The notes under the pieces were generated by a model. The model ran no database searches. It was not told where the DNA came from and saw only the letters and a list, made by a program, of their open reading frames with translations. The position numbers were made by a program, and so were the translations under genes. From contig CM037783.1 of the NCBI GenBank assembly GCA_021229015.1, positions 30,733,234 to 30,797,233 of the forward strand: 64,000 bases of DNA. Reading direction: 5' to 3'. This document shows, in pieces, positions 12,950 to 23,812 of this stretch (positions are counted from its first letter, which is position 1; every line of letters begins with the position of its first letter). This DNA comes from Solen grandis. Its lineage: Eukaryota; Mollusca; Bivalvia; Adapedonta; Solenidae.

Positions 12950-14255
12950 AATTCTTCTGTTTAAACTCTATGGGTGATTGAATATATGCTGTCAGTGTTA
13001 AAATTACTTGACACGAGTTTAGGGATTTGGTTACTGTATGTGTATCAAACTATGAATTACTCAAATAGAAGTAATAATTAATAATAAAAAAATAAACATT
13101 TACTTCAAATTTTGTTAAGTAATGTATGGTTGTATTTTCTATATGTACACACAGTATGTTTCATCCACAGACATTGTAAGTAGTGAACTTCCTTTTTATA
13201 TAAGAATTAGACGTTCATATTTATCTCAAAAGCTGCCACATTGTCACGTGTTTGTTCACTCGGATGTTGGTCTTGTTTTAGTAATGTGTTGTCTTGCTTT
13301 CACAGTTTATTGAAGCGATTTGTGTTTGCCGGATGTTCTGCTAATAATAACTGATTAAATGCGGTAAAATGCAGCAAATTTGTAAAATTGACCGTAATAT
13401 ATGGGAAACTAAAACAACTCGGCCTTTTCCGCGAGTTAATGAGTTAGACCGAGTTTGTTTTGGTTGGATGCATATAATCACTGTGCCGGAAGTACCCAGT
13501 TTCGGATATTTCCGGACAAAATCGGGCTTGTATAGAAATGCCCTGTAATTTTGGAATGTTGAATGTTAATGTTGAATGTTAGAACACATGTATGGTATGA
13601 CTGGAATGGTTTATTGAAATACAGATTGCAAATGTAAAATATGGCGTGCAGTCGGTAACCCTTTAACTTGTGATTGTTACTAACTATATACTGTGATTTG
13701 TTCAGATTACTGTATTAGTGAGGAGGTAGGGGGCGGAAGTGGATGTCGACCGGAAGTTTGATAGACTGGTTTCGTCTCATACTCTCGGAATTTTCATTGG
13801 AAATTTATTATTGTGAATTTTCCTTTCTGTTACTAGACGTATTTTGCCAGTGACATTTGAAAGTACAGAATAAATCTATGCATAAAAAACAGTTACATGT
13901 TTCGTCTGCTTGGTTAAACGCCCTACCAGTAATACTTCAGTCATTTCGAGACAGGTGTACTTTTGCAACGCTTCGATATCACTCCTTAGACTAGAGGCAT
14001 GATGTTTTTGTTTATAAGATGCCTAATGAGGGTCCGTCTACAGTATTAACTGTTTTATGGTTCCAACTTCGGACCCCGGAGTGTGACTCAAACTCTTAAA
14101 GATGAATTTGAATGCCGAAATAGGTCGAATTTTGAAAAGCCTCACAGGTGTGAGGTAGGTACTTAATAAAATCAAGAATTTTGAAGCCAAAGTGGGAATT
14201 ACAAACTCGGCTAATTCAGCCTAAATGTTGTCATCCCCTGTGACAAGGTGAATGG
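12950..14255. other. No gene seen; includes a CpG-richer, ETS-motif segment
   Basis: No exon could be supported. The part at about 13,430-13,770 is richer in CG dinucleotides than its surroundings. It contains three GGAAGT ETS-type sites: GCCGGAAGTACCC near 13,484, GGCGGAAGTGG near 13,732 and ACCGGAAGTTTG near 13,750. This resembles a TATA-less housekeeping promoter, but no downstream first exon was identified. Confidence 0.35.
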
Positions 14256-14262
14256 AGGAGGT

Positions 14263-14278
14263 GGTCCTGAAAAGGACC
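14263..14278 (-). promoter_or_regulatory. Orphan histone-type 3' stem-loop
   Basis: On the minus strand the bases read GGTCCT-TTTC-AGGACC, preceded by AAAC and followed by ACC. This fits the animal histone mRNA stem-loop consensus (six-base stem, loop U-H-U-H, 3' flank ACC). No histone coding sequence was seen within about 150 bases upstream on the minus strand. It may be a fossil of a histone gene or part of a dispersed repeat, because an ACTAGAGGCATGATG motif is repeated at about 13,991 and 14,308. Confidence 0.5.
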
Positions 14279-14539
14279 GTTTGGTTCAGCTGCCAGAGGC
14301 AGAATCACTAGAGGCATGATGCCACACCCAGTCTATTTATCTTGACACTGGGCCAGTCAGTCCCGGAACTACCCTTATATGCAGAGTATCAACAGGGGAG
14401 TTCTACCGGTACTGATAAGAACGAAACCACGGCATTTTAGGATCCCCCTGCGTCCGCTGTCGTGAACAATTTGTTTAAACAGGGTCTATAAATACACATA
14501 TATATTATAGTATTAAAGAGACCATAGTTTAAACGATAT

Positions 14540-15890
14540 CTCCTCTGAAACTGCCGGGTAGAAATTGAAACTCGGCATGATTTTTCCATGGTTGGCCCTA
14601 AAATAAACTTGATCCGTGCAGAACTCTGGTTGCCATGGCAATCAACAGAATTTTACTTTAAAAATCTCTTCCTCTAAAACCAATGGTCAGAATTTAATTT
14701 TATTTGGCACATAAGATAACCTCATAGTGCTCTATCATAATTTGCTAAAATGAAGTTGATCCCTTGGAAAATGAGGCCCCTAATGGGTTGACTAGTTTCC
14801 TAGTATAGCTCTATATAGAACATTTCAAAATTATTCCATGAAGCCAATGGTCAGAATTTAATTAGTCCCCTACCGGTGTTCACACCGGAGGGGACTATAG
14901 GTTTGCCCTCCGTCTGTCCGTCCGTCTGTCCGTCCGTCCGTCTGTCCGTCTGTCCGTCCGTCTGTCCGCCAAATCTGGATCCGCGATAACTTAATAACTA
15001 AGCAGCTAACTTGATGAAATTGGTATATGACTAGATGGCAATGTGTAGATTATGCACGTCGTTTTATTTTTGTTCTTCGACTAAAATTGTGGTTGCTATG
15101 GTAACGGAAATAGTGAAAATATGGCAAAAATGGGATCCCGCGATAACTAAGCAAGCTAACTTGATGAAACTGGTTATGACTAGATGGCAATGTGTAGATT
15201 ATGCACGTCATTTTATTTTTGTTCTTCAACTGAAATTGTGGTTGCTATGGTAACGGAAATAGTGAAAATATGGCAAAAATGGGATCCGCGATAACTAAGC
15301 AAGCTAACTTGATGAAATTGCTATATGACTAATGGCAATGTGTAGATTATGCACGTCGTTTTATTTTTGTTCTTCGACTAAAATTGTGGTTGCTATGGTA
15401 ACGGAAAGAGTGAAAATATGGCAAAAAATGGGATTGATTACCATATTGAGTCAAGGTGGAGCCGGTAGGGGACTTTATGTGTTGCATACAACACCAGTTA
15501 CTTGTTTCATCTAGCATAAATGGTCACCTCATGGCTTTCTACCATAATTGCTAAAATAAGGTTGATTCCTTGAAATATGAGGCACCTACGAGGCCGGCGT
15601 GTTTCCTTATATACTCAATATAGAACATTTCAAAAATTCTTTTATGAAGCCAATGGCCAGAATTTAATTTCAATCAGCACAAATGGTCACCCGTGGACGT
15701 CCATCATAATTTCTAAAATAAAGTTAATCCCTTGAAAATGAGACCACTAGGGGGTCGGCTAATTTCCTTATTTGCTCTATATAGAACATTTCAAAAATCT
15801 TTAATGAAAACAATGGTAGAATTTCTTTTGGTACAAATAGGCACATCATTACCATTATTACAAAAATATTGTTTATCCCCTGAAAAATAA
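14540..15890. repeat. Old diverged tandem repeat, about 165-bp units, interrupted by an element
   Basis: Units are marked by AATGGTCAGAATTTAATT, CTATATAGAACATTTCAAAA, CCATCATAATTTCTAAAATA and TGAAAATGAGGCC. They occur about four to five times on both sides of the element at 14,862-15,514, which is inserted in one unit. Divergence is high, so this array is older than the insertion. Confidence 0.75.
14862..15514 (+). mobile_element. Second pearl/HINE-like element, three core repeats
   Basis: Subterminal inverted repeats GTCCCCTACCGG (14865-14876) and CCGGTAGGGGAC (15462-15473) enclose a CCGTCTGT simple repeat and three near-identical core units of about 148 bp. Each unit contains GATCCGCGATAACT, TAGATTATGCACGTCGT and GTTGCTATGGTAACGGAAA. 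At the 3' end a hairpin GTGTTG-CATA-CAACAC (15479-15494) is followed by CTAG at 15511-15514. This is the same architecture as the element at 1262 with unrelated sequence. Confidence 0.75.
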
Positions 15891-16308
15891 GGCCCTCTCG
15901 TATAATACTTGTGAAAGTAAAGGGAAAAACCCCACAAAAACAACAACAACATATACTTTTGTTCGTTTCCCACCGGCAGTATTTCACTGTCATACTTTTG
16001 AGTGAACTGTATCCGTACTGTTGATAACTTCGAAATTTAATCACTGAAGATATTGTGGGGAAATACCCAGATTACCAAAACACCGTTTGAGAATGTTGTC
16101 AGTTACCTACAGGCGCCTCGTCTCTTGCTCTGGTGCACCAAGGAGCAGAGAATTTGTATAACCAAATGAACGAGTTTGAGCTGTTGAACTACTTGAAACA
16201 TTTACATATAAATAAATTCGGAAATGAAACATCGGACATGTTTATAATTTATAGTAATAGATACAGTAACACTTATTGCAAAGAGTGAAAATAAGCAACA
16301 CCACTCCG

Positions 16309-16574
16309 CTAGTTCCTGTTTTTTGACCAGATGGAACAACCTTTAGCCTTGACCGCCTCCCAGTACGCGTTGGTCGAGTTCCGGTTCGGTGTTTCCGCCC
16401 TGAGGCTGCAGCCGTACGGTCCACCATTGTGCAGTCGAGCGTAGCTCTCGCAGTCTGAGCCGCAGTTGTTATGGTTACGGTATCTTTCCATGTAGTCCTG
16501 CACGCACCGTGAGGCGCACGTGAGGTCCACTGCGCATTTCTGCCAGCAGTCCATGTCATCGGTGCAGGGAGCAT
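16309..16574 (-). CDS. Invertebrate-type (destabilase) lysozyme, terminal exon
   Basis: I-type lysozymes hydrolyse the peptidoglycan of bacteria and, in some molluscs, act in digestion or defence outside the cell. This minus-strand exon follows an acceptor (CTTTACCAG) in phase 1 and ends with TGA... at 16309. It encodes about 88 residues with nine cysteines in the family's spacing, including CASRCVQDYMERY, CGSDCESYARLHNGGPYGC and a final AVKAKGC. The signature CxxYARxHNGGPxGC is decisive. The catalytic Glu and Asp lie in the N-terminal half of the family and must be on upstream exons to the right, which I could not find before 23 kb. It may be part of a live gene with a long intron or a detached exon. 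The C-terminal tail SIWSKNRN is unusual. Confidence 0.85.
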
Positions 16575-16599
16575 CTGGTAAAGTTTGAATAGAAGATAA

Positions 16600-19010
16600 C
16601 TTTGACATTATTACAATCATGGAACAGTGTTATCTTTGTTCCAGACGTATGTACTAGCGCAACCTGCTTTAAGCAGCTCTTGTGTTTTTTGTTGTTGTTT
16701 TTTTCAAATTCAAAAGTCCGTGTTTCTAATTATAATTTATATTATATTCACCGGCCGCTTAAAGCAATGTAGACTGTATATCTTATATTTGTCAATGAAT
16801 ATTGATTGAACGCTATCTACGTGAAGCTTGCAGCCGGAAGGACCATATTACCTCACTCTGACGTCATTAGCGACGTATTTGCCACCGGAGAAAGGCAGAA
16901 TGTTTTGGAAAAAAATTGACTTTTTCGTACATGTTTGTGCAACTCGTGCGACGATCTTGAGCATTTTGGGCACTTGTGCGAGACCTCGGGTTTCATACGA
17001 TTTTCCACAGTTTTTGAGTTAGAGAACCGTGCGGATAACATAGGATCGTACGATACAGTCATGTACGATTATTACACCTCGTGAGAATCTCATAAGAGAC
17101 ATGCGACATTACGTGTCATTAAATAAATCGTACGATCCTCTTAAGAGTTGCCTGAAGATATCGTATGAGCTCCTTACGTGTTTTTTTTCCCGGTTTCCTT
17201 GCGACGTATTTGCGATATCTTGCTTTAGAAATCGTGCGAGCCCGTATTTATTGGTATTTAGCACATGGCATTTTCCTCTCGTCCAATCAGGTGCCAGTAT
17301 TTGTTCATAGAACCGTGGGACTATAACGCGTAGTCCAACACTTTGTAAAAATCAATAAGTGTGGACTATGCACTACTTCACATTTTGCGAGTTTTGTCGC
17401 TAGTTGGCTGAAAATACCATGTGCTCATTAGGTTAGTTCATCGTTGCCTTCGACTACACGACTATAGTCACTCTTTACTTGGTTTTGGCTATACTAATTT
17501 GCAAATCTCTACGAACACCCATAATAGTACGATATTTCTACGGACATAGTATATGTTCGCAACCATGTTTGGACATTTGATAAAACAAAATACATATAAA
17601 ACTTCTTACTTGGTTTTGGCTTATAACAATCTTGATAGTACAACCATTTTATCTGAAAGTATCCGCATGATAAACTTCCGGCATCGGGTGCGCACGGCAG
17701 TGCTTGGCAACCACGAGATTCTGTCTGAAGCGGAAGTATTCATGTATTCATTGTACATATTCTATTAAAATAAAATTGGAAAAAAGGTGTCGAGCAGGTA
17801 ATAACACTATTTATCATATGACGTTAAACTCAAACAGCTGTTTTCGGTTTCGTATAACAATCGCATATTTTCTTTTATTTAACACTTAACATATAACTTT
17901 TTGGCCGAATTACATCACTCCGCGTCACGCGCGTGTATTCTATATATATGCATAGTGTGTTGAACTCGAACAGCTGGTTTTTATGTGTTTGATGCAACTT
18001 TGATAAAAATGATGTACTATGCATAGGTTGAAAATGTATGAGAAATACACACGTTAAATCGTTATTTTCAGCTTTTATTTGAAACTATTGTCTTGGTGTT
18101 AGATTACAAATAGTAATTCGTCCACAGTCCGTTCGTTTGTTTGATGTTATACTCGCGATTTACTGGCAGTATAGGTCAAATGATAAAAAGAATCTGACAT
18201 GAATTGTCATTTAACATCGTCAGAGGCTCGCTAAATAACACTTTCACTAACTCATATAGAAAAAAATTGATATGAAATAATAATTCATGTCAGATCCTAT
18301 ATATAGGCTCTGTATATATTTATTTAACAATTTGATACTTATCTAAACAGTGACTTGAATGTATATAAGATATGAAAAATATGCTTAATATCCCCAATGT
18401 TTTTGCGGGAAACCCTAATAAAAAAAAGGGGGGGGGGAGATAGGTCAGTGGCAGCAACCGTGATGACCCAAATGCTAGAAAAAAAAGTTTAGGGTCGGTA
18501 TGAAAATATAGGGTCGAAACTAATATTTTTTTACAGCTAATTATTCATGAAAGATACTATTCAATAAACGCGGTTGTGTGAAAGACTAGGGAATATTCAC
18601 AAAGAAACTAATTCATATCATACACACTATCTAATAAAATTTGGTTTAGTTTAAACATATTTTATTTCAAGTAACATGACAAATGGCAAGAACATAAATA
18701 TATACATGAAAAAGGATCGAAACGAAAGTTAAGAACTTATCGTGTTTCTTTCCAGTATAACGTTACAAGTTAAAATGGCCATTTAATGACAAAAACTTCA
18801 GAAATATAGAAAGAAATGTAAACATAATAAAATGTTTTTAGTAAATAGCAATAAAGAGAACAGAGGAGAGAAATCAAAAGTAAGACATTCAGTGATGAAA
18901 GGGCTAAATTAAGAGAAATAAAAAAAAAATAGATAAAATAAATCTGGTGTGATCAGTGTTGGGAGATGCTGAGAAAATATTTCATATATCAAAATAACCG
19001 AATTATCCCT
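16600..19010. other. No further gene identified
   Basis: This stretch would be the upstream intron or flank of the lysozyme exon. Open frames are short, AT-rich and lack motifs. ACGAT/CGTACGAT words recur at about 16,950-17,240. A poly-A/poly-G run lies at 18,421-18,437. No exon with the catalytic residues of an i-type lysozyme was recognised. Confidence 0.5.
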
Positions 19011-19014
19011 CTTA

Positions 19015-19765
19015 TCAGATTTTAAAACGCTTAGAAGATTTGATATACCCGTGAACTGCTTTAACTATCGCAATATTTGCATTATAACTTAAATTTTCGT
19101 CACAAAATAACAGAATATTTGTGTCAAGATTAGGAACAAAGGAGAGACGTTCGAAAAGAACTAATCTTTGTTGATCATACTTACGGCATTGAAAAAAATA
19201 ATGATCTACAGTTTCATTAACTCCACAAGTACATAAAGGAGATTCTAAAACATTTTTTAAATAAAGTGGATGATTAAGAGAGCTACAATTTGTACGTAAC
19301 CTTGTATGAATTATTTGAGAACCCGCTCCCCATAATGAAAATAACTAGGAGGTTTTATACAATTAACATTTAACAATCTTTTAAAAACATAAAGATCTAG
19401 CATTTCTTATTTCGACAGGGAGATCGTTCCAAGCCCTTAAAACAGATGACAAGAATGAATAATAGTACGAATTAGTGTTACAATTAATACATTGAAAGTC
19501 ATCTGCATTTCTGAGATTATAACTTGACATATTACCAACACGTTCAGGTATTAGCTCACTTAAAAAATCAGGAGTAAGTCCATGCACCATTTTATAGAAA
19601 AGTATAAGTTTATGTTTATTTCTTCTTGATTGTAAAGATTCCCAACGTGTTTCAACTGATAAGTTTTCTAAAGATACTAATTTTGTAGTTAATAAAATTT
19701 CACATTCATTATATTTATTTTCTGATATATGATGGCTAATTTGTTCCAGGTCATATGGTTCGTTA
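19015..19765 (-). pseudogene. 3' remnant of a non-LTR retrotransposon ORF2
   Basis: The minus strand encodes the region C-terminal to a LINE reverse transcriptase. Conserved words are RWESLQSRRNKHKLILFYKM, LTPDFLSELIPERVG and RAWNDLPVEIRNA. After a frameshift at about 19,320-19,340 comes a cysteine/histidine motif (CTCGVNETVDHYFFQC) in a block that closes with TGA at 19015-19017. The fingers and palm of the reverse transcriptase and the endonuclease are missing, as expected for a 5'-truncated insertion. The left (5') boundary coincides with the 42-bp array at 19,768. Confidence 0.85.
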
Positions 19766-19767
19766 AC

Positions 19768-20125
19768 GGGGCGAAACGTCGAGAACAAGAGAGCCTAGTT
19801 GTCATTTGCTAGGTGAAACGTCGAGAACAAGAGAGCCTAGTTGTCATTTGCTAGGTGAAACGTCGAGAGCAAAAAAGCCTAGTTGTCATTTGCTAGGTGA
19901 AACGTCGAGAACAAGGGAGCCTAGTTGTCATTTGCTAGGTGAAACGTCGAGAACAAGGGAGCCTAGTTGTCATTTGCTAGGTGAAACGTCGAGAGCAGGA
20001 GGGCCTAGTTGTCATTTGCTAGGTGAAAAGTCGAGAGCAAAAAAGTTTAATTGTCATTTGCTAGGTGAAACGTCGAGAGCAAAAAAACCTAGTTGTGATT
20101 GGCTAAGTGAAAGGTCGAAACATAA
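19768..20125. repeat. 42-bp tandem array, about 8.5 copies
   Basis: The unit GTCATTTGCTAGGTGAAACG (plus 22 bases) repeats every 42 bp with few substitutions. Because 42 is 14 codons, the plus strand stays open for about 115 codons with a 14-residue period (LLGETSRxxxPSCH). There is no start context, flanking exon or domain, so it is treated as a minisatellite. Confidence 0.9.
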
Positions 20126-20159
20126 TGGCTGTCCGTGGCTCTCCGCCAAGTGAAACATA

Positions 20160-23100
20160 ATTATATTTCGCGTCTCACTCTTGTGCTTGTCAAGATCCAG
20201 TATATGATCTCAAAGTGCTCCGCCCCCTCTCTAGATCCACGCGTGTAACGAAATTTTTTTTTTTCATGTAACTTGGATTAGATCTGCGTGCAAAAAAAAT
20301 TACTTGTCACAAATAAATACATGAATACTTACGTCACATATACACTGCAAGCAGTTCGCGGATACAACTCCTGCAATATAAAATTTGATTTAACAAACCT
20401 GCGTATATAAAATAATTTATATTTCTCTCATGCTTATTGATGAAATACCTATGTTTATAATGAAAATAACAGCAGTGAAAAGTTGATGTTGTTATTTTCA
20501 CTGCAGTGAAAATAAAAAATAAATAAATTAAAAAAAAACGGAACTACTTTCTTGTGCTGGGTTTTTACGCTAGAAATGACGTCATAAAAAACGTCACGCA
20601 CGCGAGGTAATCCCGCCAAAATTGACATTTTTTGTGAATAAAACAGCTAATTTCTGGCCTTTAAGGCATTAATTAAAAAGAACAAAAAATGTTTGTTTTG
20701 GTGTGAGCCTATAAAGTTATATTTTCGTGAAAATGTTACTTTCTAGGCTCACTCGGAGAAATAAAATGCGATCTTACACCGAAATCAACAAATATCCTCT
20801 ATATTTTTTTTATTACATTTTGCAATTTCACAAAGATAAGTACATGCCATTTTTTATTTATGTTGATTTCAAAATATTTCATTCTTTTGTGTGAAAGTGA
20901 TTAAATTCGGTAATTGAAAACTTAAACAAATGAAACAAATTTGTGATGACTTATTTATTCACTTTAAGAGACAGGTATCCTTCACATGATAAATCCTTTT
21001 ATCATAAAAGATAAGATGCTATCACATTTTTTAAAGTAACGTTGCGGAATGACGTCAAAAATGATTTTAAATTAAAAAAAAAAGTATATAGCTAAACGGC
21101 ATAAAATTTATTTTTAATACCCCATCTCCTCCCTACAATAAAAAAAAATTAAATGAATTATTGGATTAGATAATTCACCTGTCGAAAAGCATGCAAGAAT
21201 GTCCGCAAGAGAAGATATTGTCGCCACGAATATAGTAAGTACTTTTGGACACAGCATGATTATCCAGGACCTTTTCCGCCACAGGTTCCAGGTCGTGGGG
21301 GTTCAGAAATGGCAAAATTCTTTTGTGTTACTGTGAAACCAGGGGCAAAACAATGATAAACAAAGGTCGGGACAGGTTTGATCACCTGTCAAGCAGCAGT
21401 TTAATAAGATAAGACAGGTATAGATGTACGCAGTGGACTTCCTTTATCTGGTTTTAAGTACATTTTATTAAGTACATTTTATGAAATTTTCTTGAGTGCC
21501 CTTTTTCAGACAATTACTTTCTCAACTTACAATTCATTTTCCGTATTTTATGTATTAGTGGTGTTTATGGATTCAGTTTGTTTGTTTGTTTGTTTCGGTT
21601 TAACAAACACCAAACAAAAATTATATCAGTTTCCACGTGCGACAGATTAGTGCTGGTTCATTGTGATATCCGGCTGCAGATAAACGACAAATCAATGTTT
21701 TGCCCCAGGGTTGGGGTGATTTGACCGGGTCCCGGGATATAAACTTTTGGTAACCTTATAATGCGGGGATTTTGACAAATTGCCAATGCCCTAGAGTGGG
21801 GATTTAGACTCAAATAAATGAAGAAAAAAAATCAAAGTCCCCTAGGCCAGCCTGTCCTGGAGCAAAAGCGTTGATACGTACATTATCCTGACACTTTGCC
21901 GACCAGTCCTGGGACTTACCTTTTGTGCTGATCTTGTGTATACATGTGTACCCTTGTATTGATACTTAGACCAAAAAAAAAAAAAAAATCTGTGTTTCGG
22001 GCAACGGTCTAAAAAATTGTATGTAGGGTCGGGACAGAGTACTTTTCATATATCTTTTTTTTAAGTCCAGTCATAATAATAAATGAATCACGGAAAACGG
22101 CGGTCTGAAAATGGCCGCTAAAAACGATCGGTGGGTTTTCGCCAGGTAGGGTGGGGTTGCCCGAAATACGTATTTTTTCAGGCCTAAACACAATGTGAAG
22201 TTGTGGCATGGGTTAGCTAAAATTCTAACTGTCATGCAAAAACAGAACAAACTGGAACCATTTTAACTTTTAGTAGGGGACAGAGTATATAATTTCCTTG
22301 ACCAAATTTGAATTTGTATTGAACATGATTTCAACAAATTTCGTGTATATTTGTACTATTGATTATAAAACGATGTCATACCAAACGAAACAATTCAAAT
22401 TGCATGGTTCTGACTTTCCGTAAAGTACAGCCCATAATATTGTTAAATTGTGGAAATCTCAGATAACGACGTACAAATATGATGAACCTAGGTGGACACT
22501 AATTAATACATTGGTATAATTGTTCTGTATTTCCGAGCGGTCAGAACATCCGACCCATGGACACTGACACTAGATCCACATAATCTGGTTTAGTGTTACA
22601 CATTTTACTGGAAGCCTCATTATTTTTATTATTTATTTTTTGTTCTCCCGTGTATACTGGAACAAGGTAAGGAACGTAATCTGACATTGCTTGATTAGGG
22701 AGGCCATAACTTTGTACAAAAATATGCTATCAGGGAATATGATGCACGGTTCGATCAGTCTGATGTTCAATTTACATTTGCTATAAGGCAAATGTTAACG
22801 TGACGTAATGGCGTTCCGCAGTGCGTGCCGTTAAATGACGTCACATCCGTTCACGTCGTTGTATAGGATCAACTTTGACGTTAGAGAAAATGGTCGAACT
22901 GTTACTGTTAAACACAACGCGAAGTACCATCCATTAAATTTGGTGCCGTGACCAGAAATTCAATTCAAAAACGTTTATTTCTCTCATTTCATGTAACAGT
23001 AATGAATAAATGAGTTTTAACAAACATGAGGCTCTGACCAAAGACCTAATAAACAATATTATTATATACCTATACATTTTCTGGCCCTAAAACACGCAAA

Positions 23101-23500
23101 ATACGAGACGCAAATACAACTCAACAGATTAAAAATCCGTATTATATCAGCGTCTAATACATAGTATGACGTCACACTGTGCGGACTACTTTCGGCATGG
23201 TTCCCGCTGTAAGTGGGCGCTAAGTAGTAAATAGAGACGAGAACCAATACTACTGGGAGAACCAGTTTCTATTTTTATCAAAGAAATCATCTCGTCAAAT
23301 TTATTTAATAAACGATAAAAAAGGATGTTCTTGTGTTTTTTTTAAATTATTATCAAAGAGACATTGTTTTTATTTTTTTCTTTAAATTTCTTTACAAACT
23401 TATCACAAATAACAGACACGTTTTCGAGATTCACCGTTATTTCATTGTTGTCGGCTGCAGCAATTGTTTACATTTCAGGATAGGTCTAAAAACGCTCTCT
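20160..23500. other. No gene seen; one possible LTR/PBS-like signal
   Basis: The stretch is AT-rich with homopolymers and a GTTT run (21,580-21,597). The words at 22,935-22,955 (TTTGGTGCCGTGACC) resemble the primer-binding region that follows the 5' LTR of some invertebrate BEL/Pao elements. No second LTR, gag or pol was recognised. Confidence 0.4.
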
Positions 23501-23527
23501 TTCTCTTTCTTCAAAATTTCATTGAAA

Positions 23528-23704
23528 ATGTCAGATTTTGATATTGACGATGTCATTGATCAGATCTTTCAAAATGCAACGCCGATGAACTGTCCTATCA
23601 CAAACATAAACAACACCTCGAAAACTGACGACACTTCTCCTACCTTGCCCAAACGCCGGAAAAGAATCTGTCCAGTTATCACGTCTGACACTGACAGTGA
23701 TTGA
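23528..23704 (+). CDS. Small acidic ORF with a basic nuclear-localisation-like motif
   Basis: This 58-codon ORF starts ATG in a GAAAATGTC context. The frame is also open upstream, but that part is low-complexity Phe/Ile. The N-terminus is acidic (MSDFDIDDVIDQIFQN), the middle is Asn/Thr-rich, and a PKRRKRI basic cluster is followed by an acidic SDTDSD end and TGA. Codon use is less AT-biased than the surrounding DNA. It lies 8 bases before the assembly gap, so its context is lost. It could be a real small gene, a first exon or a mobile-element ORF. I do not recognise it. Confidence 0.4.
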   Translation: MSDFDIDDVIDQIFQNATPMNCPITNINNTSKTDDTSPTLPKRRKRICPVITSDTDSD

Positions 23705-23712
23705 AAAACGAA

Positions 23713-23812
23713 NNNNNNNNNNNNNNNNNNNNNNNNNNNNNNNNNNNNNNNNNNNNNNNNNNNNNNNNNNNNNNNNNNNNNNNNNNNNNNNNNNNNNNNN
23801 NNNNNNNNNNNN
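23713..23812. other. Assembly gap, 100 N
   Basis: Exactly 100 N directly abut the left edge of the satellite at 23,813. The round size suggests a scaffold gap of unknown true length, probably caused by that satellite. Confidence 0.99.
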
